Of a stretch of 10,174 bases of DNA, positions 1 through 6,842 are shown one piece after another. The notes below the pieces were generated by a model. It was not told the DNA's origin, made no database searches, and saw nothing but the letters and a program-made list of their open reading frames with translations. The translations under genes were made by a program, and so were the position numbers. The stretch covers positions 1 through 10,174 of the forward strand of contig JAGOBT010000069.1 in assembly GCA_017999135.1 (NCBI GenBank), given 5' to 3'. Positions within the stretch are counted from its first letter, which is position 1. The number at the start of each line of letters is the position of its first letter. Source of the stretch: Burkholderiaceae bacterium (GTDB lineage: Bacteria; Pseudomonadota; Gammaproteobacteria; Burkholderiales; Burkholderiaceae_C).

Positions 1-2148
1 GTACAGCACGGTGCCGGCCGATTCACGCCAGGCCCAGGTCAGCGACCCGGTGGTGGCCTGGTCCAGCGTGGCGCCGTTGCGCTCGGTGGCGGTGTAGCGC
101 ACGATGGCGCGCAGCGACTGGGTGGCGCTGAAGTGCCAGCGCGCCAGCAACTGGTGGGCCGATTCGGCATACAGCGCCCGCCCGCCCAGGCGCAGCCAGC
201 CGTGGCCCAGGCGCGGCTCCAGCTCCAGCCGCGGCAGCGGCCGGGTGGTCAGCGACACCTGCACCTGCCCGCCCGGGCGCGGCACATCACCGGCCACGTC
301 GGCCAGGCGGCCCAGCTTCAGTTCAGCATTCAGCAGCGGCGCCCACAACGCGGGGGTCACCGTCAGGCCGGCGGCCAGATAGCGCTGCTGCTGCAGCGGC
401 CGGCCGGCGTCGGGCCGCATCGCGGCGGTGCCACGCACCAGGCCGTGCAGGTAGGCCCAGGCCTCCAGGTTGTGGGCGCCGGTCAGCCAGATGCCGGGCG
501 CCAGGTCCTGCAGCACCACGGCGCCCGTGGCGCGGTCGGTCACCCGTTCGCCTTCCAGGTTGAGCCAGAACTCGTTGAACGGACCCCAGTTGCCCCAGCC
601 CGTGGCCACCCGGCCCTTGGCGCGGCGCACCCCCGCCTGGGCGATGAAGCCGGTGTCGTCGCGGAAGCCGGCGCCCACGTCTTCCAGCGTGGCATCGGCC
701 TCGCGGCGGTCGTCGCCCTGGTACAGCAGCCGGGCATGGGCCAGGTGGCCGCGGCGGGTGGCGCCCTCGGTCAGGCCGGTGCCGGCAGCGTCGGGCTGGG
801 CGCTGGTCTCCGACTGCAGCCACTGCAGGCGCGCGCGCCAGCCGCCGCCGATCTGCCAGCCCAGGTCGGGCCCGGCCACCTGGTTGCGGCCAGCGTCCTC
901 ATAGCGGCGCAGCGCCGCCAACGCGCCCCATTGCATCGGGCCGTCGGCCAGCTGGGCGCGGGCCAGCAGCGTGCGTGAGGCCGGTTGCTCCACCGCGCCG
1001 GTACCGTAGGCGCCGGGCAGCAGCACCAGGCCGCCGCCACGGTCGTCGATGGCCATGGCGGTGCCCGCCAGCCGGCCACCGCGCCAGGTGCTGCGCAGGC
1101 CCCAGCGCGGCGCGGTGAGGCTGCGGGTGTAGAGCGCCTCGGTGGGCGAGCGCAGCAGATCGCTGCTCTCGAAGAAGAACGGCCGCTTCTCGGGGAAGAA
1201 CAGCGCGAAGCGGGTGTTGCCGGCCAATTGCGGCTCGTCGACCGCCACCTGCGAGAAGTCGGGGTTCAGCGTGGCGTCGACCACCAGCTCGGCCAGCGGC
1301 CGCCACTTCAGGTCGAGCGACGCATCCCAGGCGTTGTCCGTCTGGCGCGGGCCGGCGCCGTCGCGGCTGCGCTGGGTGCGCCAGGTCAGGCTGGGCCGCA
1401 GCGTCAGGAACTGGTGCTGCTCGGGCAGGCGCACGCCCTGCAGCGGCTGCAGCGTGTCGATGAAGCTGGACGCCTCGCGCGGCACCAGCGCCGAGGTGTG
1501 CATGTAGAACTGCTCGCGCGGCACCCGGCGCCCGACCAGGATGCGCCAGGGCTGGGCGCTGCTGGCCGCGCCGGCTGCGGGCTCGGCAAAGCGCAGCGAT
1601 GCGAACGGAATGCGCAGCACCGCTGTCCAGCCCTGTGGCTGTCGGCTGGTGGCCGCGTCGAAGTCGAAGTCGGGCGAGAAGTCCTCGCTGTCGTCGGCGG
1701 CGGTGTGCATGCCGTCGGACAGGCTGCCGGCGGCGTTGACACGGAAGAACTGCGCCGACTGCCGCAGGCCGATGGCGTCGATGTAGACCACCACGAAGTC
1801 CTGCGTGCGGTTCACGCCGTCATAGCGCACCAGCGGTGCGCGGATCTGGTCGGGCGCGCTGTCCAGTGCCTGCACGCCCACCCACAGCGCCTGGTCGTCG
1901 AACAGCACCCGCACGCGGGTGCCGTGGCGCGGGGTCGCACCGGTCTCGGGCCACTTCTCGATGAAATGGTCATGCACCGGCGCGGTCTGCCAGGCCGGGT
2001 GCGACAAGCTGCCGTCGAGCACCAGGCGGGTGCCGGCAGGCAGTTGCCGGGCCTGAATGGGCGCGGCCTCGGCCGGGGCCGACGGCTGGGCGGCCACGCC
2101 GAGGGCCAGTGACAGCAGGCCGGCGGCCAGCAGGGAGCGGTACGTCAT
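1..2148 (-). CDS. DUF5916 protein with N-terminal CBM9-like domain (C-terminus cut by window edge)
   Basis: Reading from the ATG at 2148, 716 codons stay open to the left edge, so the C-terminus is missing; by family length probably only a few dozen residues are lost. The first ~20 residues form a signal peptide (MTYRS, then a Leu/Ala-rich core ending near AAQ). Residues ~40-240 resemble the CBM9-like/DOMON-type sandwich placed at the front of DUF5916 proteins (LDGSLSHPAW at 45-54, ALWVGVQALD near 87-96). The DUF5916 hallmark follows: NPDFSQVAVDE (295-305) and FFPEKRPFFFES (317-328). The rest alternates in short aromatic-rich strands, as expected of an outer-membrane beta-barrel. Family members are often labelled 'carbohydrate-binding family 9' or 'membrane-associated hydrolase', but no reaction is established. 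It starts 56 bp after the thioesterase-like gene and may be cotranscribed with it. No good Shine-Dalgarno is visible. The family call is secure; the function is unknown. Confidence 0.88.
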   Translation of the reverse strand, partial: MTYRSLLAAGLLSLALGVAAQPSAPAEAAPIQARQLPAGTRLVLDGSLSHPAWQTAPVHDHFIEKWPETGATPRHGTRVRVLFDDQALWVGVQALDSAPDQIRAPLVRYDGVNRTQDFVVVYIDAIGLRQSAQFFRVNAAGSLSDGMHTAADDSEDFSPDFDFDAATSRQPQGWTAVLRIPFASLRFAEPAAGAASSAQPWRILVGRRVPREQFYMHTSALVPREASSFIDTLQPLQGVRLPEQHQFLTLRPSLTWRTQRSRDGAGPRQTDNAWDASLDLKWRPLAELVVDATLNPDFSQVAVDEPQLAGNTRFALFFPEKRPFFFESSDLLRSPTEALYTRSLTAPRWGLRSTWRGGRLAGTAMAIDDRGGGLVLLPGAYGTGAVEQPASRTLLARAQLADGPMQWGALAALRRYEDAGRNQVAGPDLGWQIGGGWRARLQWLQSETSAQPDAAGTGLTEGATRRGHLAHARLLYQGDDRREADATLEDVGAGFRDDTGFIAQAGVRRAKGRVATGWGNWGPFNEFWLNLEGERVTDRATGAVVLQDLAPGIWLTGAHNLEAWAYLHGLVRGTAAMRPDAGRPLQQQRYLAAGLTVTPALWAPLLNAELKLGRLADVAGDVPRPGGQVQVSLTTRPLPRLELEPRLGHGWLRLGGRALYAESAHQLLARWHFSATQSLRAIVRYTATERNGATLDQATTGSLTWAWRESAGTVLY

Positions 2149-2204
2149 GGGGTCGCGATTCTGCCCGCGCTGGCGGGCCGGGCAGGCGGGCCGGCGGGTG
2201 CCAA

Positions 2205-2942
2205 TCAGGCCGCGTCGCGCGGCAGCAACCACAGCTGCTGCGAGCGGGCGCACACCGCGCCATCGGCATCGACGATGGCCGTGCCGGCATGCAACTTGCG
2301 GCCGTCACGCTGCAACGGCCAGGCCAGCACGCGGTAGCGCGCGCCGGGCTGCAGCGGGCGGTCGACGGTGGCCGTCATGCGCACCGTCATGATCGATTGC
2401 GACCGGCCCAGGCGGTGGCTCCAGGCCATGCCGGCGGGGCAGTCGAGTGCAGCCCAGGTGGCCTCCACCGACACCGTGCCGTCGGGCCCGGCCAGCGCGG
2501 CTGGTGGCACCCAGGTGGTGGCCATCAGGCCGCTGTCCTCGTCGACCGGGCCGACGATCACGCCCAGGCCGTCGGGCCGGTTGAAGCCGCAGACGAAGCA
2601 ATGCGCGTACGGGTCGCCCGGGCCGCGCTGCTGGTGGCGCAGCCGGGCGGCCACGCCGGCGGCTTCGGCCACGTCGTCGGGCGGGGCGGCGGGCAAGGCC
2701 AGGCTGAGCGTGGCGGGCGCGGCGTCGGCCACCACGGTGTCGCCATCGCACAGCGCCAGCCCACCATCGGGCTGGGGCCGCAGCGCCAGCGGCCGACCCA
2801 GCGGCACCGGGGCACGCAGGGCCACCGTGGCCACCGGCCCGCCCAGGCGGCGGGCCAGCGCCCCGCCCACCCAGCCGCCGTTGCCGCTGGTGCGCGGGCC
2901 GTTGTGGCGCGGGTCGATCAGAAGAATGTCGGTGGTGGTCAT
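2205..2942 (-). CDS. Double-hotdog acyl-CoA thioesterase-like protein
   Basis: This 245-residue protein looks like two hotdog units in one chain. The first (residues ~15-85) has the NGGWVGGALARRLGG turn-helix (21-35) and the PVPLGRPLAL strand (46-55). The second opens with HCFVCGFNRPDGLGV (114-128), the C-x2-C-x2-NPxGL-like signature common in PaaI-type thioesterases, and continues with TWAALDCPAG (162-171). Hotdog enzymes usually cleave or bind acyl-CoA thioesters in the cytoplasm, and no export signal is present. I chose the ATG at 2942 (MTTTDILLID) over the upstream in-frame ATG at 3008, because the longer form would overlap the MFS gene and adds only low-complexity Pro/Arg sequence. The start lies 13 bp after the MFS stop, so the two are almost surely cotranscribed. 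Substrate is unknown. It could instead be a non-catalytic acyl-CoA-binding protein. Confidence 0.82.
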   Translation of the reverse strand: MTTTDILLIDPRHNGPRTSGNGGWVGGALARRLGGPVATVALRAPVPLGRPLALRPQPDGGLALCDGDTVVADAAPATLSLALPAAPPDDVAEAAGVAARLRHQQRGPGDPYAHCFVCGFNRPDGLGVIVGPVDEDSGLMATTWVPPAALAGPDGTVSVEATWAALDCPAGMAWSHRLGRSQSIMTVRMTATVDRPLQPGARYRVLAWPLQRDGRKLHAGTAIVDADGAVCARSQQLWLLPRDAA

Positions 2943-2955
2943 CGGTGGGCGTCCA

Positions 2956-4221
2956 TCAGGCGGCGGGTGCGCCGGCCGAGCCAGCCACATGGCCAGCCGG
3001 CGGCGCACCCACGCCGCGCCGCACCCGCCACAACAGGAACAACGCCACGCACAGGTTCAGCGCATTCCAGGCCGCGCCGTTGATGAAGGCGGCGTGGTAG
3101 CTGCCGGTCAGGTCGAACACCTTGCCGCTCATCCAGCCGCCCAGCGCCATGCCGAACAGCGTGCAGCTGATCACCGTGCCCACCCGGGCGCCGGCCTCGG
3201 CGGGCGGAAAGTGCTCGCGCACGATGATGGCGTAGCTGGGCACGATGCCGCCCTGGAACAGCCCGAACATCGCCGACACCACGTACAGCGACACCAGCCC
3301 GTCGAACGGGATGAACAGCAGCAGCGCCACGCCTTGCAGGAAGCTGCCCAGCAGCAGCGTGCGCACGCCGCCGATGCGGTCGCAGATGGCGCCCGACACC
3401 AGCCGGCTGACGATGCCGCAGGCCAGCATCAGGCTCAGCATCTCGGCGCCGCGCGCCGCGCCGTAGCCCAGGTCGCCGCAGTAGGCCACGATGTGCACCT
3501 GCGGCATGGCCATGGCCACGCAGCAGGCCACGCCGGCCACGCACAGCAGGCCCTGGGCCTGGGCCAGGCTCAGGCCGAAGGGCCGGTTCGACGGCACCGG
3601 CCCGCCGGCCTTGACCGGCGCATTGACCGCCGCGGGCGACTTGGCGCGCATGGCGCTGGCCAGCGCCGCCATCGTGACCACGCTGAAGATGCCCAGCCCG
3701 ATGCAGGTGGGCCGCCAGCCCACGCTGTCGACAAAGTGCTGCACCACCGGCGGCCAGATGGCGCCGGCCAGGTAGTTGCCGCTGGCGCACACCGCCACGG
3801 CGATGCCGCGCCGCTTGACGAACCACAGCGAGGTGTCGGCGATCAGCGGCACGAAGGTGGTGCTGCTGCCCAGGAAGCCGATCAGCAGCCCCTGCGCCAC
3901 CGCATAGCCGGTGATGCTGCCCGCCATGCCGCAGGCCACGAACCCCAGCCCCAGGCTGACCGCGCCCAGCAGGATGACCGGCACGATGCCGAAGCGGTCG
4001 GCCAGCTTGCCCATCACCACGCAGCCCACGCCGAAGCCGATCATCAGCAGCGTGTAGGGCATCGACGCCTGGGCACGGGTCACGCCGAAATCGGCCTGCA
4101 CCGCCGGCAGCATGACCGACACCACGTACATGCCGGCCGAGCCGATGGTCATCAGCAGCAGGGTGGCCAGCAGGCGCCACCAGGCCTGGCGGGAATCGGG
4201 TTGCGGCAGGGAATTCGACAT
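2956..4221 (-). CDS. MFS transporter, monocarboxylate (MCT/OFA-like) type
   Basis: The 421-residue protein has about 12 hydrophobic segments split by a hydrophilic central loop (~193-215, rich in Pro, Ala and Lys), the usual MFS plan. The loop between TM2 and TM3 carries GKLADRFG (71-78), the conserved MFS motif A, with its second-half echo CDRIGGVR (280-287). WFVKRRGIAVAV (133-144) followed by SGNYLAGAIWPP (147-158), and MPQVHIVAYCGDLG (239-252), are typical of bacterial monocarboxylate-transporter-like members. It probably moves a small organic acid or anion across the inner membrane with protons. I chose the start MSNSLPQ at 4221 because a TM1-ready N-terminus follows; the longer open frame to 4707 runs antisense through the crotonase gene. 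It leads the minus-strand operon and is divergent from the crotonase/D-aminoacylase pair, so its substrate may be what those enzymes act on (inference). Confidence 0.9.
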   Translation of the reverse strand: MSNSLPQPDSRQAWWRLLATLLLMTIGSAGMYVVSVMLPAVQADFGVTRAQASMPYTLLMIGFGVGCVVMGKLADRFGIVPVILLGAVSLGLGFVACGMAGSITGYAVAQGLLIGFLGSSTTFVPLIADTSLWFVKRRGIAVAVCASGNYLAGAIWPPVVQHFVDSVGWRPTCIGLGIFSVVTMAALASAMRAKSPAAVNAPVKAGGPVPSNRPFGLSLAQAQGLLCVAGVACCVAMAMPQVHIVAYCGDLGYGAARGAEMLSLMLACGIVSRLVSGAICDRIGGVRTLLLGSFLQGVALLLFIPFDGLVSLYVVSAMFGLFQGGIVPSYAIIVREHFPPAEAGARVGTVISCTLFGMALGGWMSGKVFDLTGSYHAAFINGAAWNALNLCVALFLLWRVRRGVGAPPAGHVAGSAGAPAA

Positions 4222-4303
4222 CGCCCGATTGTGGTGCGCGCATTCACACCCCCGCATCGGCACCGGCCCGCATGGACACGGCGGCCGCGCATACTTGCAT
4301 TGC
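4222..4303. promoter_or_regulatory. Divergent intergenic region between MFS and crotonase genes
   Basis: These 82 bp must hold the promoters of both diverging operons. On the plus strand a weak -10-like CATACT lies at 4290-4295 (four of six consensus bases), without a convincing -35 at the right distance. No GGAG-like ribosome site precedes the ATG at 4304. A loose dyad, GGTG-N10-CACC, sits near 4231-4249 and might be an operator, but it is too weak to name a regulator. No regulator gene is present in the window. Confidence 0.45.
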
Positions 4304-5089
4304 ATGAACCCACCCGCACCCGCCGAGGGCCCGCCGCTGCTGCACCTGCAGGGCGGCCGTGCCACCCTCACGCTGAACCGCCCCACCCACCACAACCGGC
4401 TGCATGTGGACGACCTGCTGGCGCTGCAGCAGCACTTCCGGGCGCTGCGCGACGACCCCGCGGTGCGGCTGCTGGTGATCACCGGCACCGGCCGCAGCTT
4501 CTGCTCGGGCTTCCACCTGGGGGATTTCGACAACCAGCCGGCCCAGCCCGGTGCCGGCCCGCGGCTGTTCGAGGAGACGGTGGACGCGCTGGAGGCGCTG
4601 CCGCTGCCCACGGTCTGCCGGCTGAACGGCAGCGTGTTCGGCGGCGCCACCGACCTGGCCCTGGCCTGCGACTTCCGTGTCGGCGTGCAGGGCCTGGTGC
4701 TGCGCATGCCCGCCGCGCGGCTGGGCCTGCACTACTACCCCAGCGGACTGCAGCGCTATGTCACCCGGCTGGGCCTGGCCACGGCCAAGCGGCTGTTCCT
4801 GCTGGCCGAGACCGTGGGCGCCGACGACCTGCTGTCCCTGGGCTACCTGGACCGGCTGGTGCCGCCCGACCAACTGGACGCCACGGTGCAGGCCCTGGCC
4901 GACGCGCTGGATGCCGGCGCGCCGCTGGCGCTGCGCGGCATGAAGCAATCGCTCGACGAGATCGCCCGTGGCGCGTTCGACCTGCCCACGCTGCGCACGC
5001 GCGAGGCCCTGTGCGCCAACAGCGCCGACCTGCAGGAAGGCCGCGCTGCCATCGCCGAGAAGCGCGCCCCGCGCTTCACCGGCCGCTGA
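4304..5089 (+). CDS. Enoyl-CoA hydratase/isomerase (crotonase) family protein, atypical active site
   Basis: The 261-residue protein has the single-domain crotonase fold. TLTLNRPTHHNRL (21-33) is the first strand. SFCSGFHLGDF (65-75) and NGSVFGGATDLALACDFR (108-125) carry the two oxyanion-hole peptides that hold the thioester carbonyl of an acyl-CoA. Compared with rat mitochondrial crotonase, the first catalytic Glu (E144) is replaced by Asp117 in GGATDL, and the second (E164, in the PE-x2-x-G element) by Ala137 in MPAARLGLHYYPSG. A normal syn-hydration by the Glu pair is therefore unlikely; an isomerase, hydrolase, lyase or other crotonase-fold reaction is possible. The ATG at 4304 gives the usual N-terminus; the open frame upstream to 4112 is antisense to the MFS gene. 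No Shine-Dalgarno is visible. The D-aminoacylase gene begins 23 bp after the stop, which indicates an operon. Confidence 0.9.
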   Translation: MNPPAPAEGPPLLHLQGGRATLTLNRPTHHNRLHVDDLLALQQHFRALRDDPAVRLLVITGTGRSFCSGFHLGDFDNQPAQPGAGPRLFEETVDALEALPLPTVCRLNGSVFGGATDLALACDFRVGVQGLVLRMPAARLGLHYYPSGLQRYVTRLGLATAKRLFLLAETVGADDLLSLGYLDRLVPPDQLDATVQALADALDAGAPLALRGMKQSLDEIARGAFDLPTLRTREALCANSADLQEGRAAIAEKRAPRFTGR

Positions 5090-5102
5090 ACCCACCCCCA
5101 CC

Positions 5103-5106
5103 GGAG
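5103..5106 (+). promoter_or_regulatory. Ribosome binding site of the D-aminoacylase gene
   Basis: GGAG lies 6 bases before the ATG at 5113, within the 23 bp between the crotonase stop and this start. It supports that start and translation as the second gene of an operon. It stands out because most other genes here lack a clear site. Confidence 0.7.
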
Positions 5107-5112
5107 ACCCGC

Positions 5113-6564
5113 ATGACCGCACCCCAGCCCTTCGACCTGCTGATCCAGGGCGGCACCGTGATCGACGGCACCCGTGCGCCGCGCTTCGACGCCGATGTCG
5201 GCCTGCGCGACGGCCTGATCGTGGCCATCGGCGACCTGGCCGGCCACCCGGCGGCGCAGGTGCTGGACGCGCGCGGCTGCATCGTCGCGCCCGGCTTCAT
5301 CGACGCCCACACCCATGACGACCAGGCCCTGCTGCGCCAGCCCGACATGGCCTTCAAGGTGTCGCAGGGCGTCACCACCGTGGTCACCGGCAACTGCGGC
5401 ATCAGCGCCGCGCCGCTGCCCGCCGGCGTGCCGCTGCCGATGCCGCTGAGCCTGATGGGCTCGTCCGGCCACGGGCCCTTCCCGGCCTTCACCGACTACC
5501 TGGATGCCTTGCGCGCCGCGCCGCCGGCCGTCAACGTGGCCGCGCTGGTGGGCCACACCGCGCTGCGGGTGGGCTGCATGGCCAGCGTGGACCGGCCCGC
5601 CACCGACGCCGAGGCCGACGCCATGCGCGCGCAGTTGCAGGCCGCGCTGCAGGCCGGCGCCATCGGCCTGAGCACCGGCACCGCCTACCCGCCGGCCATG
5701 GCCGCCACCACCGAGGAGATCATCGCCGTCGGCCAGCCGCTGGGCGCGCACGGCGGGCTGTACGTGACGCACATGCGCAATGAATCCGACGCGGTGGTGC
5801 CGGCGCTGGAAGAAACCTTCCGCATCGGGCGCGAACTGGGCGTGCCGGTGGTGGTGTCGCACCACAAGGTGCAGAACCGGCAGAACTTCGGCCGGTCCAC
5901 CGAGACGCTGGACCTGATCCGCCGCACGCAGCAGCACCAGTGCGTGGGGCTGGACTGCTACCCCTACACCGCCGGCAGCACGATGATCCGCACCGACCCG
6001 GCCATGCTGGACGGCCGGGTGCAGATCGCGTCCAGCGTGCCGCACCCCGAATGCGTGGGCCGCACCGTGGCCGACATCGCCGCCGAATGGGGCGTGCCGC
6101 AGCCCGAGGCGGCGCGCCGGCTGCAGCCCGGCACCGCCATCTACTTCCTGATGGACGAGCCCGACGTGCAGCGCATCATGGCCTTCGACGCCACGATGAT
6201 CGGCTCCGACGGCATCCCCCTGGGCGACAAGCCGCACCCGCGGTTGTGGGGCACCTTCCCCCGCGTGCTGGGCCACTACAGCCGCGACCTGGGGCTGTTT
6301 CCGCTGGAGACCGCGGTGTGGAAGATGACCGGCCTGACGGCGCAGACCTTCGGCCTGGCGCGCCGCAGCACGCTGGCCACCGGCCACCATGCCGACGTGG
6401 TGGTGTTCGACGCCCAGGCCATCCGCGACACCGCCACCTACGACCAGCCGGCCCAGGCGGCCGAGGGCATCCGCGCGGTGGTGGTCAACGGCGTGCTGGC
6501 CTGGCAGCACGGCCGGCACACCGGCGCGCGCAGCGGGCAGGTGGTGGGGCGGCAGGCGGCGTAA
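5113..6564 (+). CDS. N-acyl-D-amino-acid deacylase (D-aminoacylase), amidohydrolase superfamily
   Basis: The 483-residue protein is a complete metal-dependent amidohydrolase. Family members hydrolyse N-acyl-D-amino acids to a carboxylate and a free D-amino acid. Residues 8-62 form the first part of the beta-sandwich, then the TIM barrel begins with DAHTHDD (64-70), where His66 and His68 are metal ligands. GNCG (93-96) contributes the unusual Cys95 ligand typical of D-aminoacylases. His220 (VTHMRNE) and His250 (VVSHHK) are further ligands, and Asp366 (IGSDG) is the catalytic acid/base. Recalled numbering for the Alcaligenes enzyme is nearly identical (67, 69, 96, 220, 250, 366), so the site looks intact. 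LATGHHADVVVFD (421-433) closes the sandwich. The length is normal and there is no signal peptide, so it is cytoplasmic. It is second in an operon with the crotonase. Side-chain specificity is not readable; related enzymes act on other N-acyl or carbamoyl substrates. Confidence 0.93.
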   Translation: MTAPQPFDLLIQGGTVIDGTRAPRFDADVGLRDGLIVAIGDLAGHPAAQVLDARGCIVAPGFIDAHTHDDQALLRQPDMAFKVSQGVTTVVTGNCGISAAPLPAGVPLPMPLSLMGSSGHGPFPAFTDYLDALRAAPPAVNVAALVGHTALRVGCMASVDRPATDAEADAMRAQLQAALQAGAIGLSTGTAYPPAMAATTEEIIAVGQPLGAHGGLYVTHMRNESDAVVPALEETFRIGRELGVPVVVSHHKVQNRQNFGRSTETLDLIRRTQQHQCVGLDCYPYTAGSTMIRTDPAMLDGRVQIASSVPHPECVGRTVADIAAEWGVPQPEAARRLQPGTAIYFLMDEPDVQRIMAFDATMIGSDGIPLGDKPHPRLWGTFPRVLGHYSRDLGLFPLETAVWKMTGLTAQTFGLARRSTLATGHHADVVVFDAQAIRDTATYDQPAQAAEGIRAVVVNGVLAWQHGRHTGARSGQVVGRQAA

Positions 6565-6603
6565 CGGTCGCTGGCGTGCAGGTCGGCCGGTCTGGACGTG
6601 CTT

Positions 6604-6744
6604 TCAGCCCACCCGGAACACCGCCAGGCTCTGCGCCATCTGCGCGCTGGCCGGGGCCACGCCGTCGGCCTGCATGCGCACCGTGCCCACCACCTGGGCC
6701 AGCCCTGGCGCAAGGGCACCACCGTCCGCGTCTGTCGACAGCCC
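6604..6744 (-). pseudogene. Possible C-terminal remnant of a methyl-accepting chemotaxis protein
   Basis: On the minus strand a 47-codon frame, bounded upstream by a stop at 6745-6747, ends at the TGA at 6604-6606. Its last residues read AQMAQSLAVFRVG, much like the extreme C-terminus of many beta-proteobacterial chemoreceptors, which end in a helix followed by AVFR plus a few residues. Just before it, GLAQVVGTVRMQADGV has the heptad-like look of a receptor helix. It has no start codon of its own in context, no ribosome site and no remaining receptor domains, so if the resemblance is real this is a decayed stub. The similarity is short and judged by eye; a chance match in GC-rich DNA is quite possible. 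Confidence 0.3.
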
Positions 6745-6830
6745 TCAAGTTGGCGCCGCCGTTGCCGATGACCGAGGCAGATGCATCCCGGACGGGGTGC
6801 CCCGATGCCGCGCGGGCGGCGCCACCCGAC

Positions 6831-6835
6831 AGGAG
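6831..6835 (+). promoter_or_regulatory. Ribosome binding site of the Cache-domain gene
   Basis: AGGAG ends 7 bases before the ATG at 6843. It is the best Shine-Dalgarno sequence in the window, and it fixes the start at MQASTRRW rather than the longer in-frame opening upstream. Confidence 0.8.
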
Positions 6836-6842
6836 CAGCACC

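Larger units (their letters stand above)
6565..6842. other. Intergenic stretch without an intact gene
   Basis: The 278 bp between the D-aminoacylase stop and the Cache gene carry no complete gene that I trust. There is no clear terminator just behind the D-aminoacylase stop. The only coding-like content is a short minus-strand frame resembling the end of a chemotaxis receptor, listed separately. The last bases hold the ribosome site of the Cache gene, and its promoter should lie here, though no -35/-10 pair stands out. Confidence 0.5.

Noticed and set aside
985..2112. Plus-strand frames opposite the DUF5916 gene, including 133-978
   Set aside because: The minus-strand frame is open for the full 716 codons and shows the DUF5916 signature; the plus-strand frames are Gln/Gly/Arg-rich mirrors without motifs.
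2939..4243. Second minus-strand frame of 434 codons along the MFS gene
   Set aside because: It is shifted by one base from the true MFS frame, which alone shows the transmembrane pattern and the GKLADRFG motif.
4281..4288. GCGGCCGC palindrome in the divergent spacer as an operator
   Set aside because: An 8 bp all-GC palindrome is expected by chance in DNA this rich in G and C, and no paired copy or regulator gene supports a role.
4843..6519. 558-codon minus-strand frame opposite the D-aminoacylase gene
   Set aside because: It consists of His/Gly/Ala/Val/Arg-rich sequence with no domain resemblance, mirroring the codon bias of the real gene on the other strand.
2368..6564. A single plus-strand open frame of about 1,400 codons
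   Set aside because: It runs antisense through the thioesterase and MFS genes and out of frame through the crotonase before joining the D-aminoacylase frame. Its first two thirds are low-complexity Arg/Ala/His/Gly sequence typical of GC-rich non-coding frames; only the part from 5113 is real.
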